Notes: generated by a model from the letters alone, not told the origin. 64,000 bases of DNA from Merdibacter sp965119685 (GCA_965119685.1 OZ221971.1:62001-126000); one strand, 5' to 3'. Positions 37,302 to 46,092 are shown, numbered from the stretch's first letter. Made by a program: numbers and translations.

Positions 37302-38239
37302 TTGTGATTCCCCACTTTCTTCTTGATCATATTCAACAATAGGTTAGAGATCAAAATGACAGCCATCAGCACCAAGCCGACAGAGAAACGGATGTCATAG
37401 TCCAGACCGCTGGTCTCCTTCAGACCGGAAAGCATCGTGCTGGTGAGCGTGCGCGTGATGTCAAAGAGATCGAAGGTCGGCCCAAACATCTTATTGCCGG
37501 CAACCATCGCCACCGCTGTCGCTTCGCCAAACGCACGTCCGATGCCTAAGATCGCCCCGGCGAAGATTCCCGATTTGGCGGCGATCAGCACCACCTTGAA
37601 GTTGGTCTGCGTCTTAGTCGCACCCAACGCGAGGCTGCCCTCTTCTAGCGATTGATCCACCGCGGCGATCGCCGTGATGGAAAGCGAGGTGATGGTGGGG
37701 AAGATCATGATGGCTAACAGCAGGATGACCGCCAGAAAGGAGTTGCCCCCGGCAGTGGAAATGCCCAATACCCCGGCGATATTCATGACGAGCACCGTGA
37801 TCGCTCCCGCCGCAAATACGCCATAGACGACGGAAGGGATGCTGGCTAACAGCTCGACGATCGTCGTCATCACCTGCGCAATGCGCTTAGGCGCAATCTT
37901 CACGATGAACAAGGCGGTCAGCACACTGATCGGAAATGCGATCAGCAATGCGCCAAACGAAGTCAGCAGCGTATTGATGATGATGAAGCCGACACCGTAC
38001 ACTCCCTGATCCTGCCGCCACAGCGAACCGAACAGGAAATCCAGCACATTCACCTGACCGTTGGCATAGCCCGGCAGAAACGGCTGTACGCCGCGCAGAA
38101 ACACGAATGCCGCAATGACGGCGATCGCACCGCCCGAAAGCACTGCCGCGATGCGAAAGATCCCTTTTAACAGCCGATCCTTTTGCATCTTGCGCTGATT
38201 CTTTTGAGGACTGATGTGCGGTCTCACTAATTTTTCCAT
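37298..38239 (-). CDS. pstC: Phosphate ABC transporter permease PstC
   Basis: A 313-residue permease with six membrane segments and the EAA-type loop (VDQSLEEGSLALGATKTQTNFKVVLIAAKSGIFAG). It pairs with PstA to form the phosphate channel. Its gene is separated from pstS by an 88-base gap containing a terminator-like hairpin, so the receptor is likely made in excess over the channel. Confidence 0.95.
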   Translation of the reverse strand: MEKLVRPHISPQKNQRKMQKDRLLKGIFRIAAVLSGGAIAVIAAFVFLRGVQPFLPGYANGQVNVLDFLFGSLWRQDQGVYGVGFIIINTLLTSFGALLIAFPISVLTALFIVKIAPKRIAQVMTTIVELLASIPSVVYGVFAAGAITVLVMNIAGVLGISTAGGNSFLAVILLLAIMIFPTITSLSITAIAAVDQSLEEGSLALGATKTQTNFKVVLIAAKSGIFAGAILGIGRAFGEATAVAMVAGNKMFGPTFDLFDITRTLTSTMLSGLKETSGLDYDIRFSVGLVLMAVILISNLLLNMIKKKVGNHK

Positions 38240-38271
38240 ATATTCACCCTATTCCATATCCTTATTCTTAG

Positions 38272-38298
38272 AAAAACCTTAGCAGCGAGGTGCTAAGG
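38272..38298 (-). terminator. Hairpin attenuator between pstS and pstC
   Basis: On the minus strand CCTTAGCA and TGCTAAGG form a perfect 8-bp stem with a six-base loop, followed by five T residues. It should end most pstS transcripts and let a fraction continue into pstC. Confidence 0.8.
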
Positions 38299-38326
38299 TC
38301 TTGTCAAATCCGAACACGCAAAGCGC

Positions 38327-39256
38327 TTATTGCAGCTGAGACCAAGCAGTCGTCTCACCACTGTAAATGCCTTTGATCTGCGCTGCGCTCAGGTTGTCCA
38401 CTGCCGTGTTGTCAGCGCTTACCACCGCTACGACCGCGTCGATGCAATACTGTCCGCTGGCTAATGCGCCGCTGACATCTTCCTCATCATTCCATGTACG
38501 GGAAGCAAAGCCGATATCCGCTGCGTTGGCACCGTCTTTCTCTTCGCCCAGCGTACGCTTCACCGCATCGCTGGAGCCGCTTTGATTCATCGTGAACTGG
38601 AACTGTCCCGCTTCTGCCTGGAATGCCTCTAACGCAGCCTTCAGCGTACCCTCTACGGAAGTAGAACCTCCTGTGCGGATCGTCAGATCAGAGTTGTCCT
38701 CGTTGACGATCGGATGATTGACCCTCAATTCCTCCCAAGGCGTGCTCTTTTCCAAGTCAACGATACCGCCGGCATCCTTAATGACCTGCTGTCCCTCGGT
38801 AGAATTGCACATGTAATCGATGAAAGCCTCTACCAGCGCCTGTGTGCGCTCATCGCTGAAATCGCCGTCTGCGCGGGTGACGAACATGAACGGACGCTGC
38901 ATGCCATAGCTGCCATCCAGCACCGTTTCCTCTGACGGCGTCACGCCCTCATAGTTCAGCGCTTTGATGTTGTTTGCTTCAAAATCAGTCGACAATGAGA
39001 CATAGCCAAAGCCGTTGGCATCCTGTCCGACCTTTGTCGCCATATCGCCGTTGCTGTCGACGGTGACGGCGCTGTCTGTCAGCGTCTCTTCCATATCGTT
39101 GGACTTTTCAAACGCTTCGCGCGTACCGCTGGCGGCATCACGGGAATACACCGTAATCGCATCATCTCCTGTAGATCCGTTTCCGCCGCAGCCGGTGAGC
39201 GAAACGCCCATCAGACATGCGAGGGAAAGAGCTGTCAATGTTTTCATGAACTTCAT
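38327..39256 (-). CDS. pstS: Phosphate-binding lipoprotein PstS, circularly permuted order
   Basis: A 309-residue lipoprotein (signal MKFMKTLTALSLACLMGVSLTGC, lipobox LTGC). The expected PstS blocks are all present but in exchanged order. Residues 33-185 carry what is normally the second half (ITVYSRDAASGTREAFEKS, then GFGYVSL, VLDGSYGMQRPFMFVT and GQQVIKDAGGIVDL). Residues 190-309 carry what is normally the first half (LTIRTGGSTSVEGTLKAALEAFQ, NQSGSSDAVKRTL, ADIGFASRTW and LSAAQIKGIYSGETTAWSQLQ, where it ends). In standard PstS the GSTSV block comes first and the SGTR block later. It is followed by a clean terminator and heads the pst operon, so it appears to be the working receptor. Confidence 0.88.
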   Translation of the reverse strand: MKFMKTLTALSLACLMGVSLTGCGGNGSTGDDAITVYSRDAASGTREAFEKSNDMEETLTDSAVTVDSNGDMATKVGQDANGFGYVSLSTDFEANNIKALNYEGVTPSEETVLDGSYGMQRPFMFVTRADGDFSDERTQALVEAFIDYMCNSTEGQQVIKDAGGIVDLEKSTPWEELRVNHPIVNEDNSDLTIRTGGSTSVEGTLKAALEAFQAEAGQFQFTMNQSGSSDAVKRTLGEEKDGANAADIGFASRTWNDEEDVSGALASGQYCIDAVVAVVSADNTAVDNLSAAQIKGIYSGETTAWSQLQ

Positions 39257-39299
39257 CTGTTCATTCCTCCTTCAAAGTTCTTCCTCATTTACAGTTTCC

Positions 39300-39363
39300 A
39301 TTATACAAATCGAGTATGAGATAATCTTCAACGCCTCGTTAATTGTTCCTAAAACGATGTCAA
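39300..39363 (-). promoter_or_regulatory. Pho-box-like promoter of pstS
   Basis: On the minus strand four TT-starting blocks, TTGACA, TTAGGA, TTAACG and TTGAAG, follow each other at about 10-11-base spacing, and then comes TATAAT (39300-39305). Regular TTnAnn repeats of this spacing are the known PhoP/PhoB binding pattern in Gram-positives. No good -35 sits at the normal distance, as expected for a promoter that needs the activator under phosphate starvation. Confidence 0.55.
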
Positions 39364-39660
39364 ATCTATGTAAAACCCCCATGTGCGCGTAAATTACGCC
39401 TGACGGCGCAAAATCGGTGATCTTCATCCAAAGCAAAGAGATGGGAAAGCATCAAATGCGCTCGTATCACGATCGCTGCTGCTGAAAGCCTGCACAGCGC
39501 AATCCTATCAGCGAAAACAAAAAAACGAAGACCCTGCATACAGCCGCTCCCCGCTCTTGGATGAGCAGATGTGTGATCTCCGTCTTTTCTTTCTATATTA
39601 TTTCACCGGCGCAGCGCTTGCATCAAACGCGAAGAACGCCGGCCTTGCCCATGGCTATAA

Positions 39661-39876
39661 CTATGAGGCTTCCTGTGAGGATGACGCGTGCTCGATGACC
39701 TTCTTGAGCTTTTTTTCAAATTTCACTCTGGGCATCAGCACGCTGGCGCCGCATCCCAGACACTTGATGCGGATGTCCGCGCCCATGCGGATGATGCGCC
39801 ACTGCTTGGACTTGTGGCAGGGATGCTCTTTCTTCATTTCGACAATATCATTCAGATCGTATTGCAGCTTCTCCAT
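39661..39876 (-). CDS. DUF951 family protein (zinc-ribbon-like)
   Basis: A 71-residue protein: YDLNDIVEMKKEHPCHKSKQWRIIRMGADIRIKCLGCGASVLMPR. The CxxC and HPC residues make a small zinc site. DUF951 proteins are found in Bacillota near ribosome or DNA maintenance genes and are of unknown function. The start at 39876 has AAGGAGG and lies inside the folD 3' end (29-base overlap), so translation is coupled. Confidence 0.85.
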   Translation of the reverse strand: MEKLQYDLNDIVEMKKEHPCHKSKQWRIIRMGADIRIKCLGCGASVLMPRVKFEKKLKKVIEHASSSQEAS

Positions 39877-40735
39877 GTGCTTTGCCTCCTTCATGTGTTT
39901 GATATGCCTGCATGGTATTTTCCAGCAGCATGGCGATCGTCATCGGGCCGACGCCGCCGGGCACCGGAGTGATCGCACCGGCCTTCTCCTTGACATCGTC
40001 GAAGTCCACATCTCCACACAGCCTGCCGTTTTCATCACGGTTGATACCGACGTCGATGACAATCGCCCCCGCTTTGATCCACGACGCTTTCACCAGCTTT
40101 GCCACGCCGACCGCCGCGACGACAATGTCCCCCTCTTGACAGACATGCGCAATATCCGCAGTGCGGGAATGCGCGATCGTTACGGTCGCATGCTTTGCCA
40201 ATAACAGCTGCGCGATCGGCTTGCCGACGATATTGCTGCGGCCCAGCACCACCGCGCGTTTGCCGCTGAGATCGTCAAGGCCGATGCTTTCCAGCATGCG
40301 CATGATCCCCTTTGGCGTGCAGGAGACGCTCGCGGGCTGCTGAATGAGCAGCCGTCCGACATTCATCGGATGAAAGCCGTCGACGTCCTTATCGGGATCG
40401 ATCGCCAACAGCACCTGCTGCTCGTCGATATGCGCAGGCAAAGGCAGCTGCACCAGGATGCCGTCAACCTTCGGATCGGCATTGAGTGATTCGATCAGCG
40501 CCAGCAGTTCCCTTTCCGAAATGCTCTCCTCCTTGCGGATCGTCTGCGTTTGCATACCGATCGCCGCACAGGCACGCTCTTTATTGCGCACATACGTCGC
40601 GCTGGCCAAATGCTCTCCCACCAGCACCACCGCCAGCTGCGGGATGCGCTTTCCCGCTGCTTCCAGCTCGGCAATTTGACAGCGAAGCGCGTCCTTTACC
40701 GTCTGTGCGATCTGTTTCCCATCGATGATCTGCAT
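39848..40735 (-). CDS. folD: Methylenetetrahydrofolate dehydrogenase / cyclohydrolase FolD
   Basis: A 295-residue bifunctional enzyme of one-carbon metabolism that interconverts methylene-, methenyl- and formyl-THF with NADP. Signatures: EERELLALIESLNADPKVDGILVQLPLP in the catalytic domain, GRSNIVGKP in the dinucleotide fold and PVPGGVGPMTIAMLLENT near the end. Catalytic Lys lies in YVRNKERAC. It is grouped with DUF951, dtd and ispF. Confidence 0.97.
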   Translation of the reverse strand: MQIIDGKQIAQTVKDALRCQIAELEAAGKRIPQLAVVLVGEHLASATYVRNKERACAAIGMQTQTIRKEESISERELLALIESLNADPKVDGILVQLPLPAHIDEQQVLLAIDPDKDVDGFHPMNVGRLLIQQPASVSCTPKGIMRMLESIGLDDLSGKRAVVLGRSNIVGKPIAQLLLAKHATVTIAHSRTADIAHVCQEGDIVVAAVGVAKLVKASWIKAGAIVIDVGINRDENGRLCGDVDFDDVKEKAGAITPVPGGVGPMTIAMLLENTMQAYQTHEGGKAHGEAAIRSE

Positions 40736-40751
40736 ACCCTCACTCCTTCCA

Positions 40752-41198
40752 TCAAAGCGTATCGCTGTCTAACCATATCGTGACCGGGCCGTCATTGAGC
40801 AGCTCGATTTTCATATCAGCGCCAAAGATCCCCGTTTCCACTTGAAAGCCCAGGCGGCGCAGCTCCGCATTGAACTGCTCATACAGTCCCAGCGCCTTTT
40901 CGCCCTTCGCCGCATCGATAAAGCTCGGACGCCGCCCCTTGCGGCAGTCCGCATACAGGGTGAACTGCGAGATTGACAAAATCGCTCCCTGTACATCCGC
41001 CAGGCTGCGGTTCATCTTGCCCTGCGCATCCTCAAAGATGCGAAGGGCACTCGCCTTGGCGGCCATCTTGGCGATGACGGTCTCATCATCCTGCTCACTG
41101 CATCCGACAAACATCAAAAATCCGCGCTGAATCTGACCGGTGAGCGCTCCATCCACACGGCAGGAAGCATGGGCTACCCGCTGAATCAATACTCGCAT
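40752..41198 (-). CDS. dtd: D-aminoacyl-tRNA deacylase
   Basis: A 148-residue protein of the standard length. It removes D-amino acids wrongly attached to tRNA. Signatures are MRVLIQRVAHASCRVDG, the catalytic SQFTLYADCRKGRRPSF and the C-terminal NDGPVTIWLDS. It is separated from the ispF stop by one base. Confidence 0.96.
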   Translation of the reverse strand: MRVLIQRVAHASCRVDGALTGQIQRGFLMFVGCSEQDDETVIAKMAAKASALRIFEDAQGKMNRSLADVQGAILSISQFTLYADCRKGRRPSFIDAAKGEKALGLYEQFNAELRRLGFQVETGIFGADMKIELLNDGPVTIWLDSDTL

Positions 41199-41199
41199 G

Positions 41200-41682
41200 T
41201 TACTGTTCCTCCCTGACTAACAAGACGACGCTTTGAGCGAGCACGCCTTCCTCTCGGCCGACAAAGCCCAGCTTCTCGCCGCGTGTCGCCTTGACGGATA
41301 CCTGTGAAATCGCACAGTGCAGGCAATCTGCAATATTTTGGCGCATCTTCTCGATGTAAGGCGCCAGCTTCGGCCGCTCGATCATCACCAGCGCATCCAC
41401 ATTGCCGATGCGATACCCGCAAGATCGCATCTTCTCATAGACGCAGGAAAGCAGATACAGCGAGCTGATGTTGTGGTAGCGGGGATCACTGTCCGGGAAA
41501 TGCTTTCCCAGATCGCCTAACGCCAATGCGCCCAAGATGCTCTCCGCGATGGCATGTGTCAGTGCATCCGCATCCGAATGCCCCTGTAACCCCATGGAAT
41601 GTGCGATCTCCACTCCGCCTAAGATCAGCTTTCGCCCTTGTGTCAGGGGATGAATATCGCTGGATTGTCCAATACGCAGCAT
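41200..41682 (-). CDS. ispF: 2-C-methyl-D-erythritol 2,4-cyclodiphosphate synthase
   Basis: A 160-residue IspF of the MEP isoprenoid pathway. Metal- and substrate-binding residues are visible in SSDIHPLTQGRKLILGGVEI (Asp/His pair), HSDADALTHAI and KATRGEKLGFVGREEG. The start at 41682 follows AAGGAGGAAATCGAC and corresponds to the family start. It forms a cluster with dtd, folD and DUF951. Confidence 0.97.
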   Translation of the reverse strand: MLRIGQSSDIHPLTQGRKLILGGVEIAHSMGLQGHSDADALTHAIAESILGALALGDLGKHFPDSDPRYHNISSLYLLSCVYEKMRSCGYRIGNVDALVMIERPKLAPYIEKMRQNIADCLHCAISQVSVKATRGEKLGFVGREEGVLAQSVVLLVREEQ

Positions 41683-42393
41683 GTCGATTTCCTCCTTATG
41701 GCAAACAAGGATCAACGCCTGCGCGCTTTCTCCCCCTTTGCCCTCTTTCCTCATATCCGATTCGATTACCCGTATTATACCATGCTTTGCACAAACGGAC
41801 AGAACGTTTTTATCGTGGATCAAAGCTGTTTACGATGAAGTACAACATTTTTTGAATGTTTCCTTGATTTTCGCTCTCTCATGGATTTGCCTTTGGCGAT
41901 TGCCGCAGCTCTTCCCATCAAAGCGTGAGGGAAGGGGAATAGGCAAAGCGATTTCCCATGGGATGCTCGTGAGCCAAAGGCTAACCACCCAATGACAGGG
42001 ATAAAGATGAGGGGAGAAGGAAGTCTCGCCATCTGCGGAAAGCAGGGAAATCGGTATCTTTCAACAGGGAAGCGGCGATGATGCAATGCGTGTGAAGCGT
42101 GGCGTCGTCCATCTTTGCCAAAGCGAAAACAATGAGGCTTCACAATCCGATACTCTGCCGTTGCAGGACATCCATCTGCACGAAACGCAAAGTTATTGTC
42201 ATAAACGGTTATTTTCTGCAATAAAAAACCGCCGCGCGGTTTTGTTCCTGCGGCGGCAATAATTGCTGACAGCGATTTTGTCCTCTTATCATCAGCTGAT
42301 GCCATGCTCTCTGTCATGTGTGTATCGATTTTGCTTTCACTCATGGCAAAGAGAGTTCTTTTCGTCTTTGCCGTCAGGCGCTTGCTTTGTCCT
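41683..42393. other. Non-coding gap upstream of ispF
   Basis: No convincing gene. A 219-codon minus-strand frame covers it but runs through the hydrolase terminator and the end of the hydrolase gene and looks like random, basic sequence. The gap holds the terminator of the hydrolase gene (42223-42256) and an ispF promoter region near the left side. Confidence 0.55.
42223..42256 (-). terminator. Intrinsic terminator of the alpha/beta hydrolase operon
   Basis: On the minus strand arms CCGCCGC (42250-42256) and GCGGCGG (42229-42235) form a strong stem followed by six T residues. Confidence 0.8.
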
Positions 42394-43323
42394 TTATCGA
42401 TGAATCTGTACGTCCTGATAAAATGGGTTGCCAGCAATCTCTGCCTGTTCATCAAAAAACGCTTTGCCGGCTTCCTCATCCCCTTGTAAATAATACATCA
42501 GCCAAGCCGTCACATAGCCATCCGCAGCATAGAGCATCTCTCCGTGATCGCAGTCATTTCTTCTGGCGATGACTTTGCTTACATCCTCTGTTATACCATC
42601 GTACATCATTTGCATACTATCCAGTGGTGCGATAGCGGCATCACTCTGGCCGATGGACGCAAGGATCAGCACATTGGTATGTATCGCCGCGGCATCTGAT
42701 TCCCACATCAGGGCACTCGCAATATCATTCTGTGTAGCGCTCAGCAGCACCGCCGCCTGATAGGTATCCGCATGTTTTTGGTTTGTGATGGCATTGATCA
42801 CGCCGATGCCTCCCTGTGAATGTCCGGTGATACCGATTCTTTCCATATCGATCTTATGGCAGAACACATTGTCTTTTCCCTCTTCTTGGTACATATTTAA
42901 TAACTCCAGATACCTCACTGACATCTCTGCCGAAAAACCGTTCCATGCGTGTTCTTCTTCGGTTGCGATGGTCAGAAAGCCCCAGGAAGCGAGATGCTGC
43001 TGCAATGCGCGATAGCGCGATCCTTTCACTCCCGTACCGTTGACAAACACCACTGCGCTCAGCGGCTCCATACGCTCGATATCCTTTGGATAATAGATTT
43101 CAAACTTCTGAAAGGACATCATCGCATCCGCTTCATAATACGCCGTCTCATGCGGGCCCATGGCGAAATATTTCGCTTCTGTCTCACCGCCGGTCTGCAC
43201 TTTTTCCGTGTAGTCCTCCGGTACAAAGGGCATGTGGGAAAGAACGTAGCTGCACCCTTTCCATATAAGAGAGACCGCCATCAAGAGGATCAAAATGATC
43301 GCAATCCACTTCCACCCATTCAT
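42394..43323 (-). CDS. Alpha/beta hydrolase with N-terminal membrane anchor
   Basis: A 309-residue protein. Residues 5-22 form a membrane helix, and the rest is an alpha/beta hydrolase of the chlorophyllase/PAF-acetylhydrolase type (VVFVNGTGVKGSRYRALQQHLASWGFLT, then GITGHSQGGIGVIN with the nucleophile Ser). A catalytic His near HGEMLYAADGY is plausible. It acts outside the membrane on an ester or peptide-like substrate that is unknown. It lies 24 bases after a second hydrolase gene on the same strand and ends with a strong terminator. Confidence 0.85.
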   Translation of the reverse strand: MNGWKWIAIILILLMAVSLIWKGCSYVLSHMPFVPEDYTEKVQTGGETEAKYFAMGPHETAYYEADAMMSFQKFEIYYPKDIERMEPLSAVVFVNGTGVKGSRYRALQQHLASWGFLTIATEEEHAWNGFSAEMSVRYLELLNMYQEEGKDNVFCHKIDMERIGITGHSQGGIGVINAITNQKHADTYQAAVLLSATQNDIASALMWESDAAAIHTNVLILASIGQSDAAIAPLDSMQMMYDGITEDVSKVIARRNDCDHGEMLYAADGYVTAWLMYYLQGDEEAGKAFFDEQAEIAGNPFYQDVQIHR

Positions 43324-43346
43324 CTTCGCCTTCTCCCTTTTTCCTT

Positions 43347-44333
43347 TCAGCTTTCTTCATTGGACTCACGCATGTACAGATCGAGATATTCTTCAATCGC
43401 CTGCATATATTGCAGATAGCACGCATCATCATTTTGTAATGCATGCCCCGAGTGAGGAAATTCGATATAGGTATAGGTTACGCCATTTTCCTCTAAAGCC
43501 TTGATGAGGTGTTTGGAGGAATCGAAAGGACAGATCTTGTCATACACGCCATAGGCGCATACTGTCGGTACGCTATGCTCATTCACCCAGCGATAGGCGG
43601 AGATCTCTTTGATCGCTTCCTCGTACGCCGGTGTGCCGATCATCTGCGGGCTGATTTCTTTGCCTGCCATCACGCTAAACAGCCCTGCCGCCGCTTCTTT
43701 GTTTGTATCCAATCCATAGGGCGACCAATCCTTTGCATAAAAGCTGGCCGGCCCGACTGCCTCAAATACCATTTTCACAGGGACAGGTGCGCTTTGGGCG
43801 TCTCGATATGCATACAGCAATGCGAGACATCCTCCTGCCGATCCGCCCGCAATTGCCATGCAATCGATCGGATACCCGCGTTTGCTTGCTTCTTCCACCA
43901 CAGCAGGGATGCTGGATTGAATCTCCTTGGATTGTGAATACACGCTGGCTTGGGGATGCGCTTCGTCAAACAGCGTATAGTTGATTCCCGCCGCAACAAA
44001 GCCTTTGGAGCAAAGCCACTGCAACATTTCTCTGTCATCTGCTTTATCGCCCGTGGTAAACCCTCCCGCATGCAGATAGACGACCAGACCGTAAGTCTCC
44101 TTTGTGCTGTCTGCGGGAACATACAGATCAAAGGTCTGCGTGTCTTGTGTTCCATAAGAAAGATCCGTGTAGATCTCTCCCCTATCATCGTTCCACGCCA
44201 CTGTATATTTTCTCATCTCTGGCGATCGGTAAGTGAGCTTAACCGCTGCCGAACCAACAAAAGATGCGATGAATACTACGATGCACAGCAGAATGAACAA
44301 TCCCGTTCGCCTCCCTTTCCGCTTCCTTCTCAC
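43347..44333 (-). CDS. Membrane-anchored alpha/beta hydrolase (HSL/lipase-like)
   Basis: About 328 residues. After a basic N-terminus, GLFILLCIVVFIASFVGSAA is a membrane helix. The hydrolase domain has the oxyanion loop HAGGF, the nucleophile elbow GGSAGG, an Asp near YGVYDKICPFDSS and His in FPHSGHALQ, as in hormone-sensitive-lipase-like esterases. The GTG at 44333 was chosen as start because it overlaps the stop of the 44-aa peptide gene (GTGA) and has TTTGGAGG nine bases upstream. It is probably controlled by the divergent TetR regulator. Confidence 0.82.
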   Translation of the reverse strand: MRRKRKGRRTGLFILLCIVVFIASFVGSAAVKLTYRSPEMRKYTVAWNDDRGEIYTDLSYGTQDTQTFDLYVPADSTKETYGLVVYLHAGGFTTGDKADDREMLQWLCSKGFVAAGINYTLFDEAHPQASVYSQSKEIQSSIPAVVEEASKRGYPIDCMAIAGGSAGGCLALLYAYRDAQSAPVPVKMVFEAVGPASFYAKDWSPYGLDTNKEAAAGLFSVMAGKEISPQMIGTPAYEEAIKEISAYRWVNEHSVPTVCAYGVYDKICPFDSSKHLIKALEENGVTYTYIEFPHSGHALQNDDACYLQYMQAIEEYLDLYMRESNEES

Positions 44334-44464
44334 AGAAAATTGCCTCCAAACAACGATCCGCCGACCATCCAATTGATCAGCGCCCTCACACTCAGTCTTC
44401 CTAAGAGAATACCGGCGAGGGCAAAGGCTATTACAATCACCGCTCGTTTTTGCCATAATGCCAT
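44330..44464 (-). CDS. Small membrane peptide (44 aa) coupled to hydrolase gene
   Basis: A 45-codon frame from ATG 44464. The peptide starts MALWQKRAVIVIAFALAG and has a single hydrophobic helix followed by RALINWMVGGS. GAGGAGG lies about ten bases before it. Its stop overlaps the GTG start of the lipase-like hydrolase, so the two are translated together. It could anchor or assist the hydrolase. It would be missed by annotation with a 50-residue cutoff. Confidence 0.6.
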   Translation of the reverse strand: MALWQKRAVIVIAFALAGILLGRLSVRALINWMVGGSLFGGNFL

Positions 44465-44526
44465 CCTTTGTTTTCCTCCTCTGTCGGATTGCCGTTGACA
44501 ATCCATTCATTTCGCTTTATAATGAC

Positions 44527-44557
44527 GATACACATGTATCGGCGATATAATTGTATC
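44527..44557. promoter_or_regulatory. Tandem operator-like sites between TetR and hydrolase genes
   Basis: GATACACATGTATC (44527-44540) and GATATAATTGTATC (44544-44557) are two 14-base GATA-N6-TATC elements with three bases between. They lie in the divergent promoter region, as expected for the TetR-family regulator encoded at 44592. Confidence 0.65.
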
Positions 44558-44591
44558 AGCACATAAGAGAAAGTCAACGGGAGGAACGAAA

Positions 44592-45125
44592 ATGAGACAA
44601 TCCAAAGAAACTGTATCACCAATGAGCAATGAGGGGCGCAACGCTTACGTAATCGAACATCTGCATGAAGCGCTTCTCTCCCTGCTTGCTCAAAAACCGT
44701 TGGAAAAGATTTCAATCAGTGAGCTGGTAATCGCAGCGGGCGTCGGAAGAGCTTCCTTTTATCGGAATTATCACTGCAAGGAGGATATTATAAAGGAGCA
44801 TCTGCACATGCTCTTTCAAGAGTGGAGAGCCGTGTGGGAGCAATCGGCAGATGCTTTGCTAAGTGAACAGATGCGTGCCATGATCTCTCATTTTGAACAT
44901 CACCGGCAGTTTTATCAGCTTCTCAGCAAAAGAGGGATGGTCTATCTGATCAAGGATGTCATCATTGAGATGTTGGACTGCAAGCCGGAACAAGACATGG
45001 CGCAGGCGTATGCAAGCGCCTTTGCCGCCTATTCGCTGTATGGCTGGATTGAGATGTGGTTTCAAAGAGGCATGCGTGAGAGTGGTGATGAGATCGCCGG
45101 ATTATTTCAAGCACAGGGACTGTAA
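44592..45125 (+). CDS. TetR/AcrR-family transcriptional regulator
   Basis: A 177-residue regulator. HTH: LLAQKPLEKISISELVIAAGVGRASFYRNYHCKEDII at residues 30-66. The helical C-terminal half (about 80-177) resembles the TetR_C_33 or YSIRK-free type seen with small-molecule sensing. GGGAGGAACGAAA precedes the start. It is divergent from the small peptide/hydrolase operon and probably represses it through the tandem sites. Confidence 0.9.
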   Translation: MRQSKETVSPMSNEGRNAYVIEHLHEALLSLLAQKPLEKISISELVIAAGVGRASFYRNYHCKEDIIKEHLHMLFQEWRAVWEQSADALLSEQMRAMISHFEHHRQFYQLLSKRGMVYLIKDVIIEMLDCKPEQDMAQAYASAFAAYSLYGWIEMWFQRGMRESGDEIAGLFQAQGL

Positions 45126-45199
45126 AGCGCCTCATACGCTCACTTTCGCCGGTCGAGCGCAAAAATCATTTGTATTTTCCTTAGGGATTTGTTATCATA

Positions 45200-45333
45200 A
45201 AGGCGGTTTAAGGGAGTAGCTGGCTCTGGGATGAGTGATTAAGTCAACATGATGATTCCAAGTTGAGGGGAATCTGGCTTAAACTGAAACAGCGAGACTT
45301 ATACATGTGTTTTCATGTGTAGGTCTTTTTTTT
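45200..45333 (+). ncRNA. yybP-ykoY (Mn2+) riboswitch
   Basis: The leader of mntP has the class core pieces GGGAGTAGCTGG, GTCAACATGATG and, after the paired region, CTGGCTTAAACTG and GCGAGACTT. It ends in a terminator-like stem, AGACTTATACATG with CATGTGTAGGTCT, followed by eight or nine T residues. Mn2+ binding in this class favours expression of the efflux pump by preventing termination. Confidence 0.9.
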
Positions 45334-45346
45334 GGGAGGAAACCTT

Positions 45347-45910
45347 ATGTCATTATTTTCTGTGTTTTTAATCGGCGTCAGTCTCAGCATGGACGCCTTT
45401 GCGGTGTCGATCGCCAAGGGGATGTGCGCAAAAAACAACCGTCTGCGCTGCGCAATGACGCTGGCCTTTTGGTTTGGCTTATTTCAGGCGGGGATGCCGC
45501 TGATCGGATGGCTGAGCGGTTCTCTGTTTGAGTCGTTCATCACCTCGATCGACCACTGGATCGCCTTTTTACTGCTGGGCATCATTGGGCTTAACATGAT
45601 CCGTGATGCGCTGAAAGAAGAGGATGAAGATGAACAGGCATGCAACCTCGCGCTGTCCCATGTCCTGCTGTTGGCGTTGGCGACCAGCATCGACGCTTTT
45701 GCCGTGGGAATCACCTTTGCCTTTTTAAAGGTTGATATTCTCGTCAGCGTGCTCATGATCGGTGTGACGACGTTTGTCCTGTGTTTTTTTGCCGTCTATC
45801 TGGGCAGTTCCTTAGGCAGCTTTTTAAAGCGGTACGCCGGAATCTTCGGGGGCGGCATGCTCATTTTGATCGGATTGAAAATCCTGATCGACCATCTGTT
45901 TCTCTCCTGA
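45347..45910 (+). CDS. mntP: Manganese efflux pump MntP
   Basis: A 187-residue protein with six membrane segments in two repeats, each with a conserved Asp (SLSMDAFAVSIAKGM and ATSIDAFAVGITFAF). It exports excess Mn2+. The upstream yybP-ykoY riboswitch fits this role and indicates Mn-controlled expression. GGGAGGA lies six bases before the ATG at 45347. It is the last clearly chromosomal gene before the tet(O) element. Confidence 0.95.
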   Translation: MSLFSVFLIGVSLSMDAFAVSIAKGMCAKNNRLRCAMTLAFWFGLFQAGMPLIGWLSGSLFESFITSIDHWIAFLLLGIIGLNMIRDALKEEDEDEQACNLALSHVLLLALATSIDAFAVGITFAFLKVDILVSVLMIGVTTFVLCFFAVYLGSSLGSFLKRYAGIFGGGMLILIGLKILIDHLFLS

Positions 45911-46092
45911 TGCAAAAAAAAGGGAGACAGCAGTGCACATTCGCTGATTTGCGGCGGGAATCTTGGAATGCATGCCGCCAAGCAATGGGAACGTGCTTTC
46001 ATCGCTGCCTACCACCCTGTTTCCTTATGTAATCCCATGCGGTGCATCGAATCACAGATTTTCTTTCCATCACTCGCACTAGCTGCTTACCT

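Noticed and set aside
41820..42479. 219-codon minus-strand open frame between ispF and the hydrolase gene
   Set aside because: It overlaps the hydrolase 3' end and runs through its intrinsic terminator; composition is basic and irregular with no motif and no ribosome site.
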